Assembly: GCA_036936605.1 (NCBI GenBank)
Contig: JAUPFV010000003.1
Coordinates: forward strand, 102,619,278-102,683,277
Direction: 5' to 3'
Length of the DNA: 64,000 nt
DNA from: Limnanthes douglasii subsp. nivea
Taxonomy: Eukaryota > Streptophyta > Magnoliopsida > Brassicales > Limnanthaceae
Part shown: positions 11,691 through 23,829 of the stretch, in pieces
Layout: the number at the start of each line of letters is the position of its first letter
How positions within the stretch are numbered: position 1 is the first letter of the stretch
Notes under the pieces: model-generated
What the model was told of the DNA's origin: nothing
Database searches by the model: none
What the model saw: only the letters and a program-made list of their open reading frames with translations
Position numbers and translations under genes: made by a program

Positions 11691-12170
11691 AGCCCTTATC
11701 AATCTTAAAAAACAAGTGAAGAACACATAAATTAAAAAAAAATCAAACAATCAAAGCAAAATAGCTTATCTTGGTGAAGGAGGAGGTATTTCAGATTTAT
11801 TCACCATGAAGGAGGCGCGAGTTCACCAGAGGAGGATTTCAGTTGTCAAAGGTGGAACTAGGTCGCCGAATTTTGGATTGTAGAAAGAAAATATATAAGA
11901 TTTGTTCAAAAAAAAATAGATGTTTAAAACAAAACTAGTTATATATTCCACTAAAAATATTTTTGTCGACAAATAGATATTTTAATCTAATTAAAAATAT
12001 TTTATTTATTATGCGCATGAAATAGATAAATAATGGACCTGAAAGAGAACTTGCATTAATTAGTTTAGGGTACTATTAGGAAAATGATAAAAAATTAGTG
12101 AAAGAAGTATTAAACCTCTTTTTTTAAATATTTTTTATATCATATAAACATTTATATTTTAAATAAGATA
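11690..12170. repeat. Direct repeat, left copy
   Basis: Runs parallel to about 14080-14600: cttatcttggtgaaggagga against cttattttggtggaggaaaa, then gcgcgagttc, ttttggatngtagaaa and a later aaagagaanttgnattaatt-type stretch. The two copies flank the fourth PMD unit about 2.4 kb apart. They could be terminal repeats of an element or two adjacent partial units. Confidence 0.6.
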
Positions 12171-12179
12171 AAATTAGGT

Positions 12180-12743
12180 TCATCTTCCCAAAGCTGACCT
12201 ATATTATGTTAGTATCTTGGTGCCAACATTCAACGAATACCTCGTGCGACATTGTTGAGTGTATTACTAATGCATATGAGCTACTGTCAAGTCCCACATA
12301 CGCAACACACTATAATCTACTTGGTTGCAAAGAGAACTACAAGACTGTACACGAATAAAACTTAATAAGAAATATAAATAGATTTAAAACATTTAATTTA
12401 ATAGTTATTAACTTAAGTGTTGAACACCTCATGCTCTTTGTAGTCGGAGAACGATGGAATTTTGTTTTACTCTAAGAAAGAAAACTGCCTCGTCTGTTCT
12501 TCTCTCTGAGCCGTAATGTTCTCCTCATCCGTAGGTAAGATGTGATCTATATCACCATTGTCGGCAGTATCGAAGGGCATATCAGAGTGGGGTACTCAAT
12601 GAACTAATCGTGGTGAACGATGAGCTAATGATGGTGAAATATCAGATTATAATAATACACGATGATCAGATGTTGGTGCACGATGATCTGATACATGTTT
12701 ATATAATCTATTAATATCATGTTTCGAACCCTTATGAATAAGG
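12180..12743 (-). pseudogene. PMD-type unit, copy 4, left part
   Basis: Matches the 2790-3830 part of copy 1 (for example agtatcttggtgcc, cacatacgcaacacac, ttgttctactctaagaaag-like and the short GATG repeats). It is more diverged than the first two copies and contains no open frame. It is interrupted at 12743 by a TRIM-like element and resumes at 13336. Confidence 0.65.
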
Positions 12744-13335
12744 TGTAGGGAATATGGGGTCCTTCATATTCTGCCTTTGTATATAATCAGATCTTCATAC
12801 TAGTGTGATATTATCTGATTTGAGCTCACTCGCCCACACGACTTTGCTTTCGGTCCCCTTCCAAATAATGAAGATGTATTCTTAACTCAAAGTCCCACCT
12901 GAACTATAGAGCTTTATGGCGAATCTATCTGCTCATTATCAGATGACACTGTGTGTCTCTTTGGTCAAGCCACCTGCTTGATGAGCTATGAGGTACTCAA
13001 CTTATAGATGACACTGCACCACTCCTCGATCAAGCCACCTCCTTGATGAGCCATCTATCAAGCAGATCATTCATTTTGAGTACGGCTCCTGGTAGGATGT
13101 CCAACATTTGTAAGGAATATGAGTCCGTATATTCAGCATTTGTATACAAGTAAGAATACTCTGATCTAAACATTAGTGTGATATTGTCCGCTTTTGACCC
13201 ACTGGCCCACACGACTTTGCTTTTGGTCCACTTCCAAAAAGCCTCATACTAATAGAGATGTATTCTTAACTTATATACTCACCTTTTTTCCATGTTTAAC
13301 CGACGTGGGATGTGAGACTTTGGTCGCACCTAACA
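12744..13335 (-). mobile_element. TRIM-like LTR mini-element
   Basis: Two related segments face the same way: 12744-about 12905 and 13109-13335. Read on the - strand, the right one starts TGTTAGGTGCGACC, carries CAAAGTCTCACATCC and AAAGCGGACAATATCAC, and ends near CTTACA. These motifs recur in many plant LTR ends. The roughly 200-bp middle holds no protein and, next to the 5' LTR, a decayed primer-binding-like stretch (ACCAGGAGCCGTACTC against the usual TATCAGAGCC core). The left LTR lacks its first part. The size and absence of genes fit a TRIM. I could not find a clean target-site duplication. Confidence 0.6.
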
Positions 13336-13670
13336 CATGGCACAATTATTTGTTGTTGCGCTTCAATTGCTCCTCAGTTTTATTTTTAATGCTCGATTGT
13401 CCACGATTTTTGCAAACAAGTTTCTATTTGTCAATTCAGAGGACTTCACAAGGGAAATTCACTTACCGTGATGCTCATGTCTAAATCTCTCACCATGGCA
13501 TGGGTGGTCTTTTTGTGCGTCGAATGACCTGAGTCAATAAATAATAAAAGTTAAATAAAAAATAACTAAAATAAGCATGAAAAAATCAAGTAGTATTAAC
13601 TGAATTTTACAACAAACAAGTATTAATAACTAAATAAGAACGGGAGAAACGTTTAATGTGTAATAATATA
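13336..13670 (-). pseudogene. PMD-type unit, copy 4, right part
   Basis: After the TRIM-like element the unit continues with atggcacaattatttgttgttgcgcttcaattgctcctcag, split here as atggcacaattatttg and cgcttcaattgctcctcag, matching 3838-3885 of copy 1. It continues to the AT-rich spacer. No open frame. Confidence 0.6.
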
Positions 13671-13689
13671 TAAAATCTAATGGGGCTTT

Positions 13690-13805
13690 AGTCATGCACC
13701 ATATGTGCACCAGTTACGCACCTATGATACACGGTGTTGTGCACCATCGGTGTAGACACGACGCACCGATGTGGTTGGCGCCTATGCACCATCGGTGCGT
13801 CTTCC
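13690..13805. repeat. GGTGCA/TGCACC-rich repeat block
   Basis: Many copies of gcaccatcggtg and its near-complement cluster here. A related block is at 31985-32105 and a short remnant is at 4160-4200. It can fold on itself. A short frame across it (His/Arg/Cys-rich) is probably not a gene. Bases 13810-14080 are AT-rich and without features. Confidence 0.7.
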
Positions 13806-14079
13806 TCTTCCTCGCGATTACGTCAAGGAAGAGTTCCATGTATTATCTAAACAATCTAAAAAAACTCCCAATTAAACATAGCAAAACCAGAAAGGTATGA
13901 ACCATAACCTAACCCATAAATTCACGATCAATTCATAACAACGAACATACCTAGAACAATATAGTAACTAATAAACAAAACGATTAAAAAAGTTAAACAA
14001 GAACAATATCTTTAACAAAAATTAAGATGAAAGTGAATCCATAGATTCAAATTAGTTCATATTTTCAAGAAAAAGAACG

Positions 14080-14600
14080 AAAACAACAAAGCTAACGCCA
14101 TTTAAAAAAAACATTAAGAACACGTCATTCATAAATTCAAAAAACCAAAACAAAAAAACTTATTTTGGTGGAGGAAAAAATATTTCAAATTTATTCATCA
14201 AAGAGGACGCGCGAGTTCGTTGAAAAAAAATTCCAACTGCCGGAGCTAGAACTAGCAGGATTTTGGATGGTAGAAAAAAAATGAATAAATTTTTTTTAAA
14301 AAAAAAATTGTTCAAAAAATAAAATAACGAATGCTGTTTAAAGCAACAATATTTATATATTTCAATAAAAATAGTTTTGTCCAAAAATAGTTGAAATTCA
14401 ATTATATCGTAAATGGAGGTAATTAAGTCCGATTTAGATGAAAAGAGTCTAACTTAAAATCTATTTTTTATTAATGGGCCTCAAAGAGAAGTGATATTCA
14501 TTGGTATACGGGTACTATTTGAAGAAGGATAAAAAATTGGTTAATGAAGTGTTAAATTCTGTTTATTATATTTTTTATATCACATCAAAATTTGTATTTT
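14080..14600. repeat. Direct repeat, right copy
   Basis: Partner of 11690-12170. It includes a - strand frame (14160-14384) made mostly of Phe/Leu/Ile from A/T runs, which is not convincing as a gene. Bases 14600-14900 are AT-rich without features. Confidence 0.6.
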
Positions 14601-14936
14601 AAATAAGAAAAAATTAATAAAAGTTAAAAAAGAATTAGATATTCATTATTTAATTAATTTAGTCATAAACTATTAATTTAAAAACTATTTTAATTTACTT
14701 AAATTATTTATTTTATAATGATTTGAGAAAAGTATAAATATATGTTTAACTAATACTTCACTAACAGAAGGAGTTAGAATTAGTTTGCAACCTTAACCTC
14801 CAACTTTCTTTTCTCTGCAGACCCTAATCCTAGTTTAAAGCACAAGAATTTTAATCTTTGAACAACATTCTTTCTTTCTTTCTCCCTTAACCTCCAACTA
14901 TGTAGTATTCACAATACAACATGCACCTCGTTTTGT

Positions 14937-15221
14937 GTGAAATGTTTGGGCTCGCCTTTATGCTGTGCACGGTGCAGTAATATGCAACATCCAGATCACA
15001 AGCTGTTGCAGGTACTCCGGCATAGAAATCGATCAGGAATTACAGAAGCAGAAATCTCGCCATATTTTGATGTAGCTGGTATCCATAAAAGAAAAATCTA
15101 CGATGATGGTTTTGTTCCTATTCTCACAAAAACAATAGATATGAAACGTGGTGGTGTTCCATGTAAATCTTGTGGGTTACGGTCAGTAACTACTTGCGGA
15201 CTTCTGTTCAATAGAATGTAA
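14937..15221 (+). CDS. Hypothetical 94-residue protein fragment
   Basis: A complete frame of 94 residues starts MKCLGSPLCCARC. It has a Cys-rich beginning, a middle that could form a winged-helix-like segment (LLQVLRHRNRSGITEAEISPYF), and CKSCG near the end. I do not recognise the family. It lies directly upstream of the MED9 pseudogene, preceded by a pyrimidine-rich stretch (14860-14890) that looks like a plant 5' UTR. It may be an exon of another duplicated gene fused to the MED9 copy, or a chance frame. Confidence 0.3.
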   Translation: MKCLGSPLCCARCSNMQHPDHKLLQVLRHRNRSGITEAEISPYFDVAGIHKRKIYDDGFVPILTKTIDMKRGGVPCKSCGLRSVTTCGLLFNRM

Positions 15222-15239
15222 AGTGAAAAAATCGTTAGG

Positions 15240-15885
15240 TGTTTCGGATCTGAATGGAGATGATGTTGTTGCCACTGCAGCAGCATCAACTCAGAATCAG
15301 CAGCAGCAGAACGAACAGCACCAATCGGATCTGAATGGAGATGTTGCAGCTGCAGCAACAACAACCCAGAGTCAGCAGCAGCAGAACGAACAGCACCAAT
15401 CGCTCACTTCTGATTTCCACCATTTCAACCTTTATCCTGTCTGTAAATTCTTCAATTCATGCATCTACAAATGTTTCTTTCTATTTATTCTTCTTTATGA
15501 TGGATGTCTGTCCACAGTTAGTCGAGAACTTAGCCTATACTATTGATAATGGAACAAGGGACCAGCAATCTGATTCATTGGTTCTCTCTCTTGTTCATTC
15601 TAGGGTTTCATTGGGTCTTTTTGTGAAAACATTTTATTGATTTGTTCTTTGTGATTAGGTTACTGAATTGAAGAAGGTTTTGATAAATGTCAACAACTGT
15701 TGAATTCCATATCCCATTCCATAAGCTCCAAAATGGTAATTGCACAGTGAAATTAGTAGTATATACAATTTAGTGTTAGGTTTTTCTTTGTATAATTGGT
15801 TGCGTTTTGGATTCTCCGCGTAGACTGTTGATAACAGAAACGGAAGCTTGAAGAACTGAGCAAATGTTTACTCAAAGAAGGTCAG
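15240..15885 (+). pseudogene. MED9 pseudogene (exons 1-4)
   Basis: Same exon order as the intact gene at 61.57 kb. The exon 1 end has Gln-rich sequence, then NEQHQSLTSDF (gene: QQHQSLASHF). Exon 2 has LVENLAYTIDNGTRDQQSDS, preceded by cccacag. Exon 3 starts VTELKK, then shifts frame and contains KCQQLLNSIS. Exon 4 starts near 15824 with TVD, then carries small indels. The intron sequences match too, so this is a DNA-level duplicate, not a retrocopy. Exon 1 carries an internal tandem duplication (about 15245-15395), and the start MDQFSGG is absent. Exon 5 is replaced by a SINE-like sequence. It cannot make a normal Mediator subunit. Confidence 0.9.
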
Positions 15886-15908
15886 GCTCAGCCGACAAAG
15901 CGTATGAA

Positions 15909-15972
15909 GAGGAACTCGAACTCATAACCTTTTGGTCATAAGAATGCCATACTCAACCAACTCGGCTACCTT
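15909..15972 (-). mobile_element. tRNA-derived SINE head
   Basis: On the - strand, TAGCCGAGTTGG (15957-15968) matches the RNA polymerase III A box, and GAGTTCGAGTTCC (15911-15923) matches the B box, at tRNA-like spacing. No mature tRNA with a paired acceptor stem is evident. It sits directly after exon 4 of the MED9 pseudogene, where intron 4 and exon 5 should follow. Confidence 0.65.
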
Positions 15973-16089
15973 GGGGCTACACTCTTCCACTTATATATAC
16001 CCTATCATGGTTTTTTTCAGGTCAACTCGGCTACCTTGGGGCTACACTCTTCCACTTATATATATACCCTATCATGGTTTTTTTCAGGT
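15958..16089. repeat. 65-67-bp tandem duplication
   Basis: Two units, 15958-16022 and 16023-16089, both run from caactcggctaccttggggc to ttttttcaggt. The duplication copies the 5' end of the SINE head and the splice-acceptor-like tttttttcag that precedes the MED9 tail (gttgaattgcacggg). Confidence 0.9.
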
Positions 16090-18360
16090 TGAATTGCACG
16101 GGAAATCTGAAGAAGATGTTATAGAAAAAATAGTTTAATACGCTGTCTTAAAAACATCATTTTATCCCATGTAGATACAACTCTTATTTCTTTTGCGTTT
16201 CGTATTCATTTTTTTTCAATCTTTTATTTATTTTTAATACTTTATTTATTTTTAATACCTACAAATGAGTTCTAATATAAAATAATTATAAATATTTTTA
16301 ACGAGTCTAAATTGAAAAGAAATAAAAATTAGGAAGAAATTCAATTTTTTCAAAAACTGCCAATATTATTTTAAATACAAAGAGTTAAAAAGCTTTTTTC
16401 TACTATTCTTATCAATTTTAATGATCTAAAAAAATTCAAATTCAATACCTTTAAAAACATTGGGAGAACTGAAGTTTTATTTTTTTAAAAAAAATTTACA
16501 CATATTTATATAGATTCTAATTAAAATTACTATTAACTCTAAAGATATATTAATAATAATTTAAAATTATAAATTAAATTATTATTTAAAAAAACAACTA
16601 TCGATTCTTCTAATAAAATGTATATTTAGTAATTTACTTTCAAAAATATCTCCTTTTAAAATAAATTTCACTAACATACTAAAAAAACAACAAAGCAAAT
16701 CTAAATCCACAAAATATCTATGTCATATTCGACTAAAAAGAAAAATAGAATGGAAGTCATAACCAATTTTAATTTATTTTAACTAAATAATATTAAATCT
16801 AAAATTTAAAACTTTCCTTTAATATACTTTTTATTAATTTTTAAAACTGTTTTTTTTTTAACTTTATTTCTTTCATTTACTTTATATTGTTTTAAAATAA
16901 TTTTTAACTTTGTGGTTTTTTTCTATTCTTTAGCATTCCTAAAAGGGTTTGTGATGCCATCAAGATCTCTAAAAGACGATAAGTGGCGGGAAACCTTGAC
17001 CCGCAATCTTAGAATTAAGATAGCAAAAGAACAAACATATAACAAATATAGGTGGTACTAATAGCGATAGTATATCTAAAGCTAAAATTTTAGATAAAAA
17101 ACTTAATCCTGGGTTAGAAGAACGACACAATTTTTTAAGAGAAACTCTCGATTTTTTATTAAACAAAAACTATCCCTCAGATTAGGATTGAAGCACCTTT
17201 ATATACTAGTCCTTCAACCCTAATTATAAAAAAAAAGTGTTTATCCATAACGAATAAAAATAACAATTAAATATTTAAATAACGATTAAATATTAAAACT
17301 AGTTTTTGAAGGCTTTATCGATACTTGAGCGAAAAATTAGTATGTCTGCCTTCTTAGCTACATCAGTTTTGGGTAAACATTTTAGCTCACACTCTAAGTA
17401 CTTCAAAAAAAATCTTCTAGTTTTTTACTTTTTCACCTTTTACGCTTTTGACCAAAACAAAAAACATTGACTTGTTTTAATTTTAAGTGAAGTTGGTTCT
17501 TGGAATCTTCAAACGCACTCAACAAACAAACTTTCTATTTAGATACCAAATTCAAGTTTTTTTTACCAAAATCTTAAAAAGAAAGTATTGAAACAAATAA
17601 TCATATTTTCCTTACAAAAATCATCAACTTTAGACCTTAACTAAAAAACTAAATAAATGGAGAGCTCAAAGTTTATTGATAAAGTTAATACTATAGAAGT
17701 AATATACCGTTTTTATCAGAGTAAAAACCAGATTTTAGCTGAAACCATCCATAGAGTTTCCCGACCCTGTACATTTTTCGCACAAGACACCAACAGTGTA
17801 GCTCTTTGGCACTCCGGTCTAGATGTTGTAGGCAGGAAATAACTTCATTTTAGGTTTAAAATTGTATATAACTCGAAATCACTGTCGGTGTGCACTACAT
17901 CGCCAACGCAATAACACCGGCCGTTTAGGATGTCTATATGGGTGACACGCAGATTTAGTTTTGTTAATATCAACCATTTCGTCCATGTAAATATTTTATT
18001 TTGTGTTTGACATTTTTTTTATGATAATGAGTCATCGTCATCTTCATATGTTTTTATTTGCTTGTATAGCTTTTATAACTTGCATTGCTGCTGAAACACT
18101 TAGATAAGCACATATGTACACAACCTAAATATTTTTAGGTACAATTAGATGATTTCCAATTTGATAAAATTTGTTTTTAATGAACTTAAATGGTTTATTA
18201 ACTTTTAATGCTATATAGTCGGTAATCGCATAAAAATAACCTACATGAATGATTTATATAAAAAAAAATCCTTAAATAACATAGTTTGCAAATATAAAAC
18301 TAAACCATCCATAATATAATATAAAAGAAACTAACATTACTTTTAAAATGAACAGCACTA
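16087..18360. repeat. MED9 tail remnant followed by blocks B and A
   Basis: 16087-16140 matches the last MED9 exon (caggttgaattgcacgg). 16130-16680 is block B and 16740-18360 is block A. Within A, a + strand frame at 17657-17842 (61 residues, starting MESSKFIDKV) is the only open version of a short sequence that is broken at 1225-1410 and truncated at 29513. I do not know a family for it. The B-then-A order here contrasts with A...B in the segmental duplication and implies a head-to-tail arrangement of units. Confidence 0.6.
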
Positions 18361-18520
18361 TTTGTGCAAAACATCAGCATGTTAAACCAATATATACTTG
18401 TTCAATGAGGAGATAAAGAATATATATTCGATTTTTGTGATTTATTATAGACTTTCACTTATAGATATTAGATACCATATCATTATTCTTTTTTCAGGTG
18501 GAATTGCACACGATAGGAAT
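18355..18520 (+). pseudogene. MED9 3'-end fragment
   Basis: Matches 62985-63110 of the intact locus: atacttgttca, ttttgtgatttatta and ttttttcaggtggaattgcac against cttttcaggttgaattgcac. Non-coding. Confidence 0.7.
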
Positions 18521-18529
18521 CTCGAGAAA

Positions 18530-20275
18530 AAATAATTTAATATGGTGTTCCACAAAAGTCATTTTATTTGATTTAGATAAAATTGTAATTTTTTTTCGTT
18601 TTTTATCCGAATTTTTATTTAACTTTTTTTTCATACATACAATTTGAATTTTAATATAAAATAATTATCGTTTCTTGTAACACAGTTTAAAATAAAAAAT
18701 GGATTTATACCAATTGGGTACAAAAACGTATCCAATTTACTAATAAGTCCAGCTTCAAATAAATTTTATCAATACCTACCAAAATATGATTTTATTTACC
18801 TATTAGTCCAAATGTAAATTTTAAATACAATTTTACCCTTAATAAATTTGATAATATGAAATACAAATTGAGGAGAAAGAATTGATTTTGAAATTAGGGT
18901 TAAATATTTTAATTTGGGGATGTAATTATTTTGTTTTTACAGATAATTGAGTCTTTTTTTAAATGGGCTGGATCTATTTGTAAAATGGATCTGTTGGGGT
19001 ATGCTTGGATAAATAGAGACAAATTTTAGACTCATTACGTTAGTCTAAAAAAAAGTTAAGAAGAAGTTCAACTTATTCTTAAGAAAATGTGATTTTTTTT
19101 TTAAATAATTTTTTTTAAAAGAGTTGTTTTATACTATTCTTTTCAATTTTAATGATTTTGGAAAAATCAAATTTAATACCTTTAAAAACATTGGAACTAT
19201 TTAAGTTTTAAAATTTAAAAATAAAATACACTCTATATATATTCTAATTAAAATCACTATTATCTATAAAGATATATTAATAATAATTTAATATTATAAA
19301 TTAAATTATTGTTAGAAAAAATAAGAAAATATATATTCTTCAATTAATGGAATGGAAATTTAATATTCTCATCCTAAACTAAATTTCATTAACACAATTA
19401 TCCTTTTTAAATTTCGATATATAAAAAAAGTTATTTTGTTTAATACATATAATTTTAAAATAATTGTTAAATTTATATTTTCTCTATTCTTTAGGATTTA
19501 GCTTTACATAATTTTTAAAAACCAAAAATACTTTCCTAACCAACAAAAAAAATTCAAAACACACTGATTTTCCAGATCAAATTTTATTTAACAAAAAAAA
19601 TAAATCATGGGTGAGTTCTGACATGAGTAGTTATCTCAAGCTTTACACAGTATCAGTAGTTATCTCTAGGTCTTGATCGGTTCTATGCATGTCTAGTTCA
19701 CTTATCGGTTGTAATCATTTGATGTTCTATTTCATCTTGGTTTGGCTTCAACTAGTGTTGATTATTTTTGGATGCTTAGAAATTGAGGAAAGATTTGTTG
19801 TGTTGATTCTTTGCCTAGTTTAAACTTTTATAATCGTTGATTCTGTTTGGCTGCCAAGAAAAGTATGTTAGTCGTTCTTGTATTGATAGACAAATTGAGT
19901 TTTATGTGTTATCTTTAGGTGATATGCGATGGTTTTCTTTAAATATTTAGCGAATTCTTCTTTTATATATATATATATATATATATATTATATCTACATC
20001 TCTTGTTTGAGTTTACAAGTGTAGTGTAAGACTTTAATAATTCGCTTTTCGATGTTCGTTCCGTTGTTCATTATTTTGGCATACTGGTTTGTTGATAGAA
20101 AATTCCTCTAACGAACTAAAACTTTCAATTTTAGAAAACACTAGTCCAATGGGTTTCACCCTAGAAGAACTCTCATAATTATCTAATTTTTTTTGACAAT
20201 AGTAGTTTTTTAAGGTTTAATATTCCTATTATTTTATCCAAAAATTGTTTGTTTCTTTGTCAACACGTTTTAAAA
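18530..20275. repeat. Block B, start of block A, then unassigned AT-rich DNA
   Basis: 18530-19400 is block B, with an insertion-like stretch at 18680-19080 not seen in the others. 19380-19560 is the start of block A. 19570-20270 holds no recognised gene and has a (TA)n microsatellite at about 19966-19989. Confidence 0.5.
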
Positions 20276-20565
20276 ATGACTCAAACAAAATCTTGCGCTC
20301 TAAGAAGTACGAGAAGTCCTAGAAAATTAAAACAAATCTAGATTCGGTATCTAAATTATGCCGAAATTTTGGAATTACACAAAAGCATATTAACGCTACG
20401 AAACACATTCCCTTTAACAATATCTTAAACCGAATTTTTAGGATTGACGAACCGTTCAAGATTCAAAAATCATGGGAGTTAATGATCGAGATTATTAAAA
20501 AGTATAACCAAATGAAATATGGTTTTATCTTTGGGGAGAAGCTAGTGCATCTAACGAAAAAATAA
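20276..20565 (+). pseudogene. Fragment of a transposon-type protein, low certainty
   Basis: One frame (about 20375-20565) reads FRIDEPFKIQKSWELMIEII, then YNQMKYGFIFGEKLVHLTKK before a stop. A second frame upstream starts at 20276 (MTQTKSCALRSTRSPRK). The 'GFxFGxxxVxLTxxD' type ending resembles the N-terminal region of plant PMD/DUF1985-type transposon proteins. It lies just upstream of the second segmental copy. Short and frameshifted. Confidence 0.35.
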
Positions 20566-21597
20566 TGCAAATGTCATATATAGGTTGGAGTGCGGGGAAA
20601 AGGAAATCAGAGTTTTCTGCCTGAGTCTATTATACATCGGAAACTCCATATGCACGTACACATATAATTGAACTAACATTTAATTTCATATACAATAGTC
20701 AATTACACTTAATTGAACAACAATTTAATTCCATATACAATAAGCAGTTACACTTAACCATTAGCTTTAGCATTAGCCTTGGAATCTATAATCTAAACTA
20801 CAAGTAAACACATACATAAAACATCATTAGAAAATCATCTCAATAATATACGATTACTAATTTGAAAATCATTTTGAACTCAGGTTTAATTCAAAGACAA
20901 AAACATGTTAATCTAAAATATGATTCGACAATATATCTCTATGATTAAGAAGACAAAACCTTAACAAGATATTACCAAATCATTCAATAATCAACAAAAT
21001 AAATCATTCAATAACAAGAAATTTTGGATCTATTGAAGAAAAAAGACAAACCTGATTTACAGTTGAAAGTGGTCCGGTTGAACATGAAAATAATGTATAC
21101 GAGGGTAAAAAATAAATCTTTGAAAAAAGAAGGTATTTTGTTTCCACTTAAATGAAGAAGACAAAGAGACTCCATTCATGATTTAACGTAAATGAGGGGG
21201 TAACTTCGTCAATAAGAAAAGAAAACACCTATTATGGAATTAGCCTACACTAAAATGTATCTTTTAAAAATTTGACAAAGTCAGGCACATTGGATTATAA
21301 TTTTTTTTTAGACCACTGTACTTAAAGGGAAATCACCCTTAAATTATAACTATTTTTTTTTATTAAATAATATTAAACGTACAGATTAAAAGTTTCCTTT
21401 AATATACATTTTATTAAAACAATGTTTTTCTAACATTATGTTTTTTAACTTTATCTTCTTTCATTTAATATATGCCTCTAACATAAGTCCTAAAATGAAA
21501 AACATAGTCTAGAATAGAAACAAAGACATTAAGAAATCATAACCAAAATAAATCTTAAAATAAGAAAAATGAGCCAAGAAGAAGTGAGTCGTAGCAC

Positions 21598-22810
21598 TTA
21601 TTTTTTTAAGAGTCTCAAACATTCTAAATCATTTCTTTTGTGAATGGTGTTGTTCTTATAAATAGCCTCAAGTAGTTTATCATCACTGAACTGCATATGT
21701 GGAGCGACGACATACCATCCAAATCGAGCAATATAGTCATCGTACCCACTCAGCGTCGACCTCTCATATAAAGCAATATGAACTGTCAAGTGATTGTTAT
21801 GAATTACATGATCATGCCAATTTTTCCAAACTGTCCCACGCCAAAGGTAATTAAGAAATATTCGTTCTTATGTACAGATTTTAGTAACATATGAGGTGTC
21901 GTTGCACCATGTATCTGTCCAAATTGGTGTATCACTCTATTAGACATATAAGCTTCAATCGTGCTCTTTATTTTGGATAGTTAAGTATATGAATATCTTG
22001 CACAAGAAACTGAGCTCTCATATGTTTGTACGACTTGAAGAATACCTATAAAACAAAAATAACACAATATGTTATATAATTTTTTTAAAGTTAAACGTTC
22101 TTTATACTCATAAATATATAATAAATATAAGTTTGTGAACTCACATCCTTCTCATTTAAATTGCTAAGAACTGACACAAATGTTAGATTTGGATTGCACG
22201 TTAGTGCACAATAAAATATTTTCAACCAACTAACAATCTTTGGCCTCCTGAGCACGTAAGATAGTTTGTGCAGAGCTTTCAAATATGGAAAATGGTCATA
22301 TAACTTACAACTAGCATGGTCACAAAATTGTAAAGGTTTTGCTTTGCAGATATTGAAGCATCTTACAGAGCATGATATGGAAAAGTCAAAGTACTAACCT
22401 ATAACCCACAACCTATTTTCGTGTTCTCCAGACCACAAAGATAGTCAGCCTTCACGCTATTCTTAATAATATCCGCGAACATAGTACACCCGAAAAAAAC
22501 AGAAAGTATGTGTGTGGTACCTGGCGGATAGTCTCTATGTCGATAATATAAAAATATAGATCCTCAAAAACTGTTTCCGTGATCCAGTTTATTTGAAACC
22601 CCACTCCTTGTGTAAACTGCAACTCGGAATAGACCTCATCAACTGTGTGTTCCAATATCCTGACAGAGTCGGTATATCATCTCTTGTAGCATTATTAACT
22701 AATTGTAGTGTTATACCAACAATCAGGAGGTCTGTATTGACGTGAGTGGCATCCCTCCAAAGTTGAACTAATATATGTTAGTCTCTTGGTGCCAATGTTC
22801 AAGATATAAC
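21598..22810 (-). pseudogene. PMD-type pseudogene, copy 2
   Basis: Same layout as 1998-3240. The main exon has lost its start: in the stretch equivalent to YPWRGT a frameshift near 21850 splits it, leaving 21598-21789 open. The 22091-22282 and 22452-22655 pieces match those of copy 1 with extra frameshifts. Confidence 0.55.
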
Positions 22811-23829
22811 TCGACCAACACCGATCAAGTGTAATACCAAGGCAGATGAGCTATGAGCGGTCCGAAATGAGTACGTACGAGATAACTCGCTACTTCATGT
22901 TGCATTGTCAAGTCTCACATGCGCATAACATTGTAACGTGTCTGATGACGAAAATACGAGGCTGTACACAAAAATATTTAATAAGAAATTAACACTAAAT
23001 AAGAAATATATGTTATAAGTAAACGATTTAATTTAATGTTTATAAACTTACATTTTGACGAGAGTGTTGAAAGACTAATTCTCTTTGTAGCCAGAAAATA
23101 CTAGAATTTTGTTCAATTCTAAGAAAACATATTGCCTCGTCTGTTCTTCTCTCTAACCTGCAATGTTATTCTCATCCTCAAGTAAATTGTGATCTATATG
23201 GCCATTATTGGAACTACCGGAATGACACATCAGACTAAGGTGCACAATGAGTTGATGTTGGTGAATGATGCACTGATGGTCTTGAAAGAACAGCAGCTGA
23301 TGATGGTGCACAATGATCAGATGTTGGTGAACAATTATCTGATACGTCTGGTGTATTATGCCTTGATAATCCACCTCTCATAACAATATCAATTTTTTTG
23401 TCAACATTTTTACCATCATGCTCCGAACCTTTATAAATGCGACACAATTATCTATCGTTGTGCTTCATTTACTCATCAGCTTCATTTTCAATGCTCGATC
23501 ATCTATGTTTTTCACAAACAACTTTCTCATTTTCCACTTCAAAAGATTTCAAAAAGGTAATTTATTTATCGTAACGATCACCATGGTGAGGATGGTCCTT
23601 CTCTGCAAGGGACAAACCAAATCAACAAATAATAAAAAATTGATTAAACAAACTGAAATAAACACATAAAATAAATATTATTAACTAAATTGTATAACAA
23701 ATAAATATAAATAACTAAATAAAAACGAAAAAAAATTAATGAATAGAAATATTAAAATCCAAAAAAGGCTCCGGTCATACCCCATAGAGGCACCGACTAC
23801 ACAGTTATTATCCATGTCTTGCCATAGTT

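Noticed and set aside
15909..15972. Functional tRNA gene
   Set aside because: A and B boxes are present, but I could not pair an acceptor stem or a normal anticodon arm, and it is partly duplicated; SINE head preferred.
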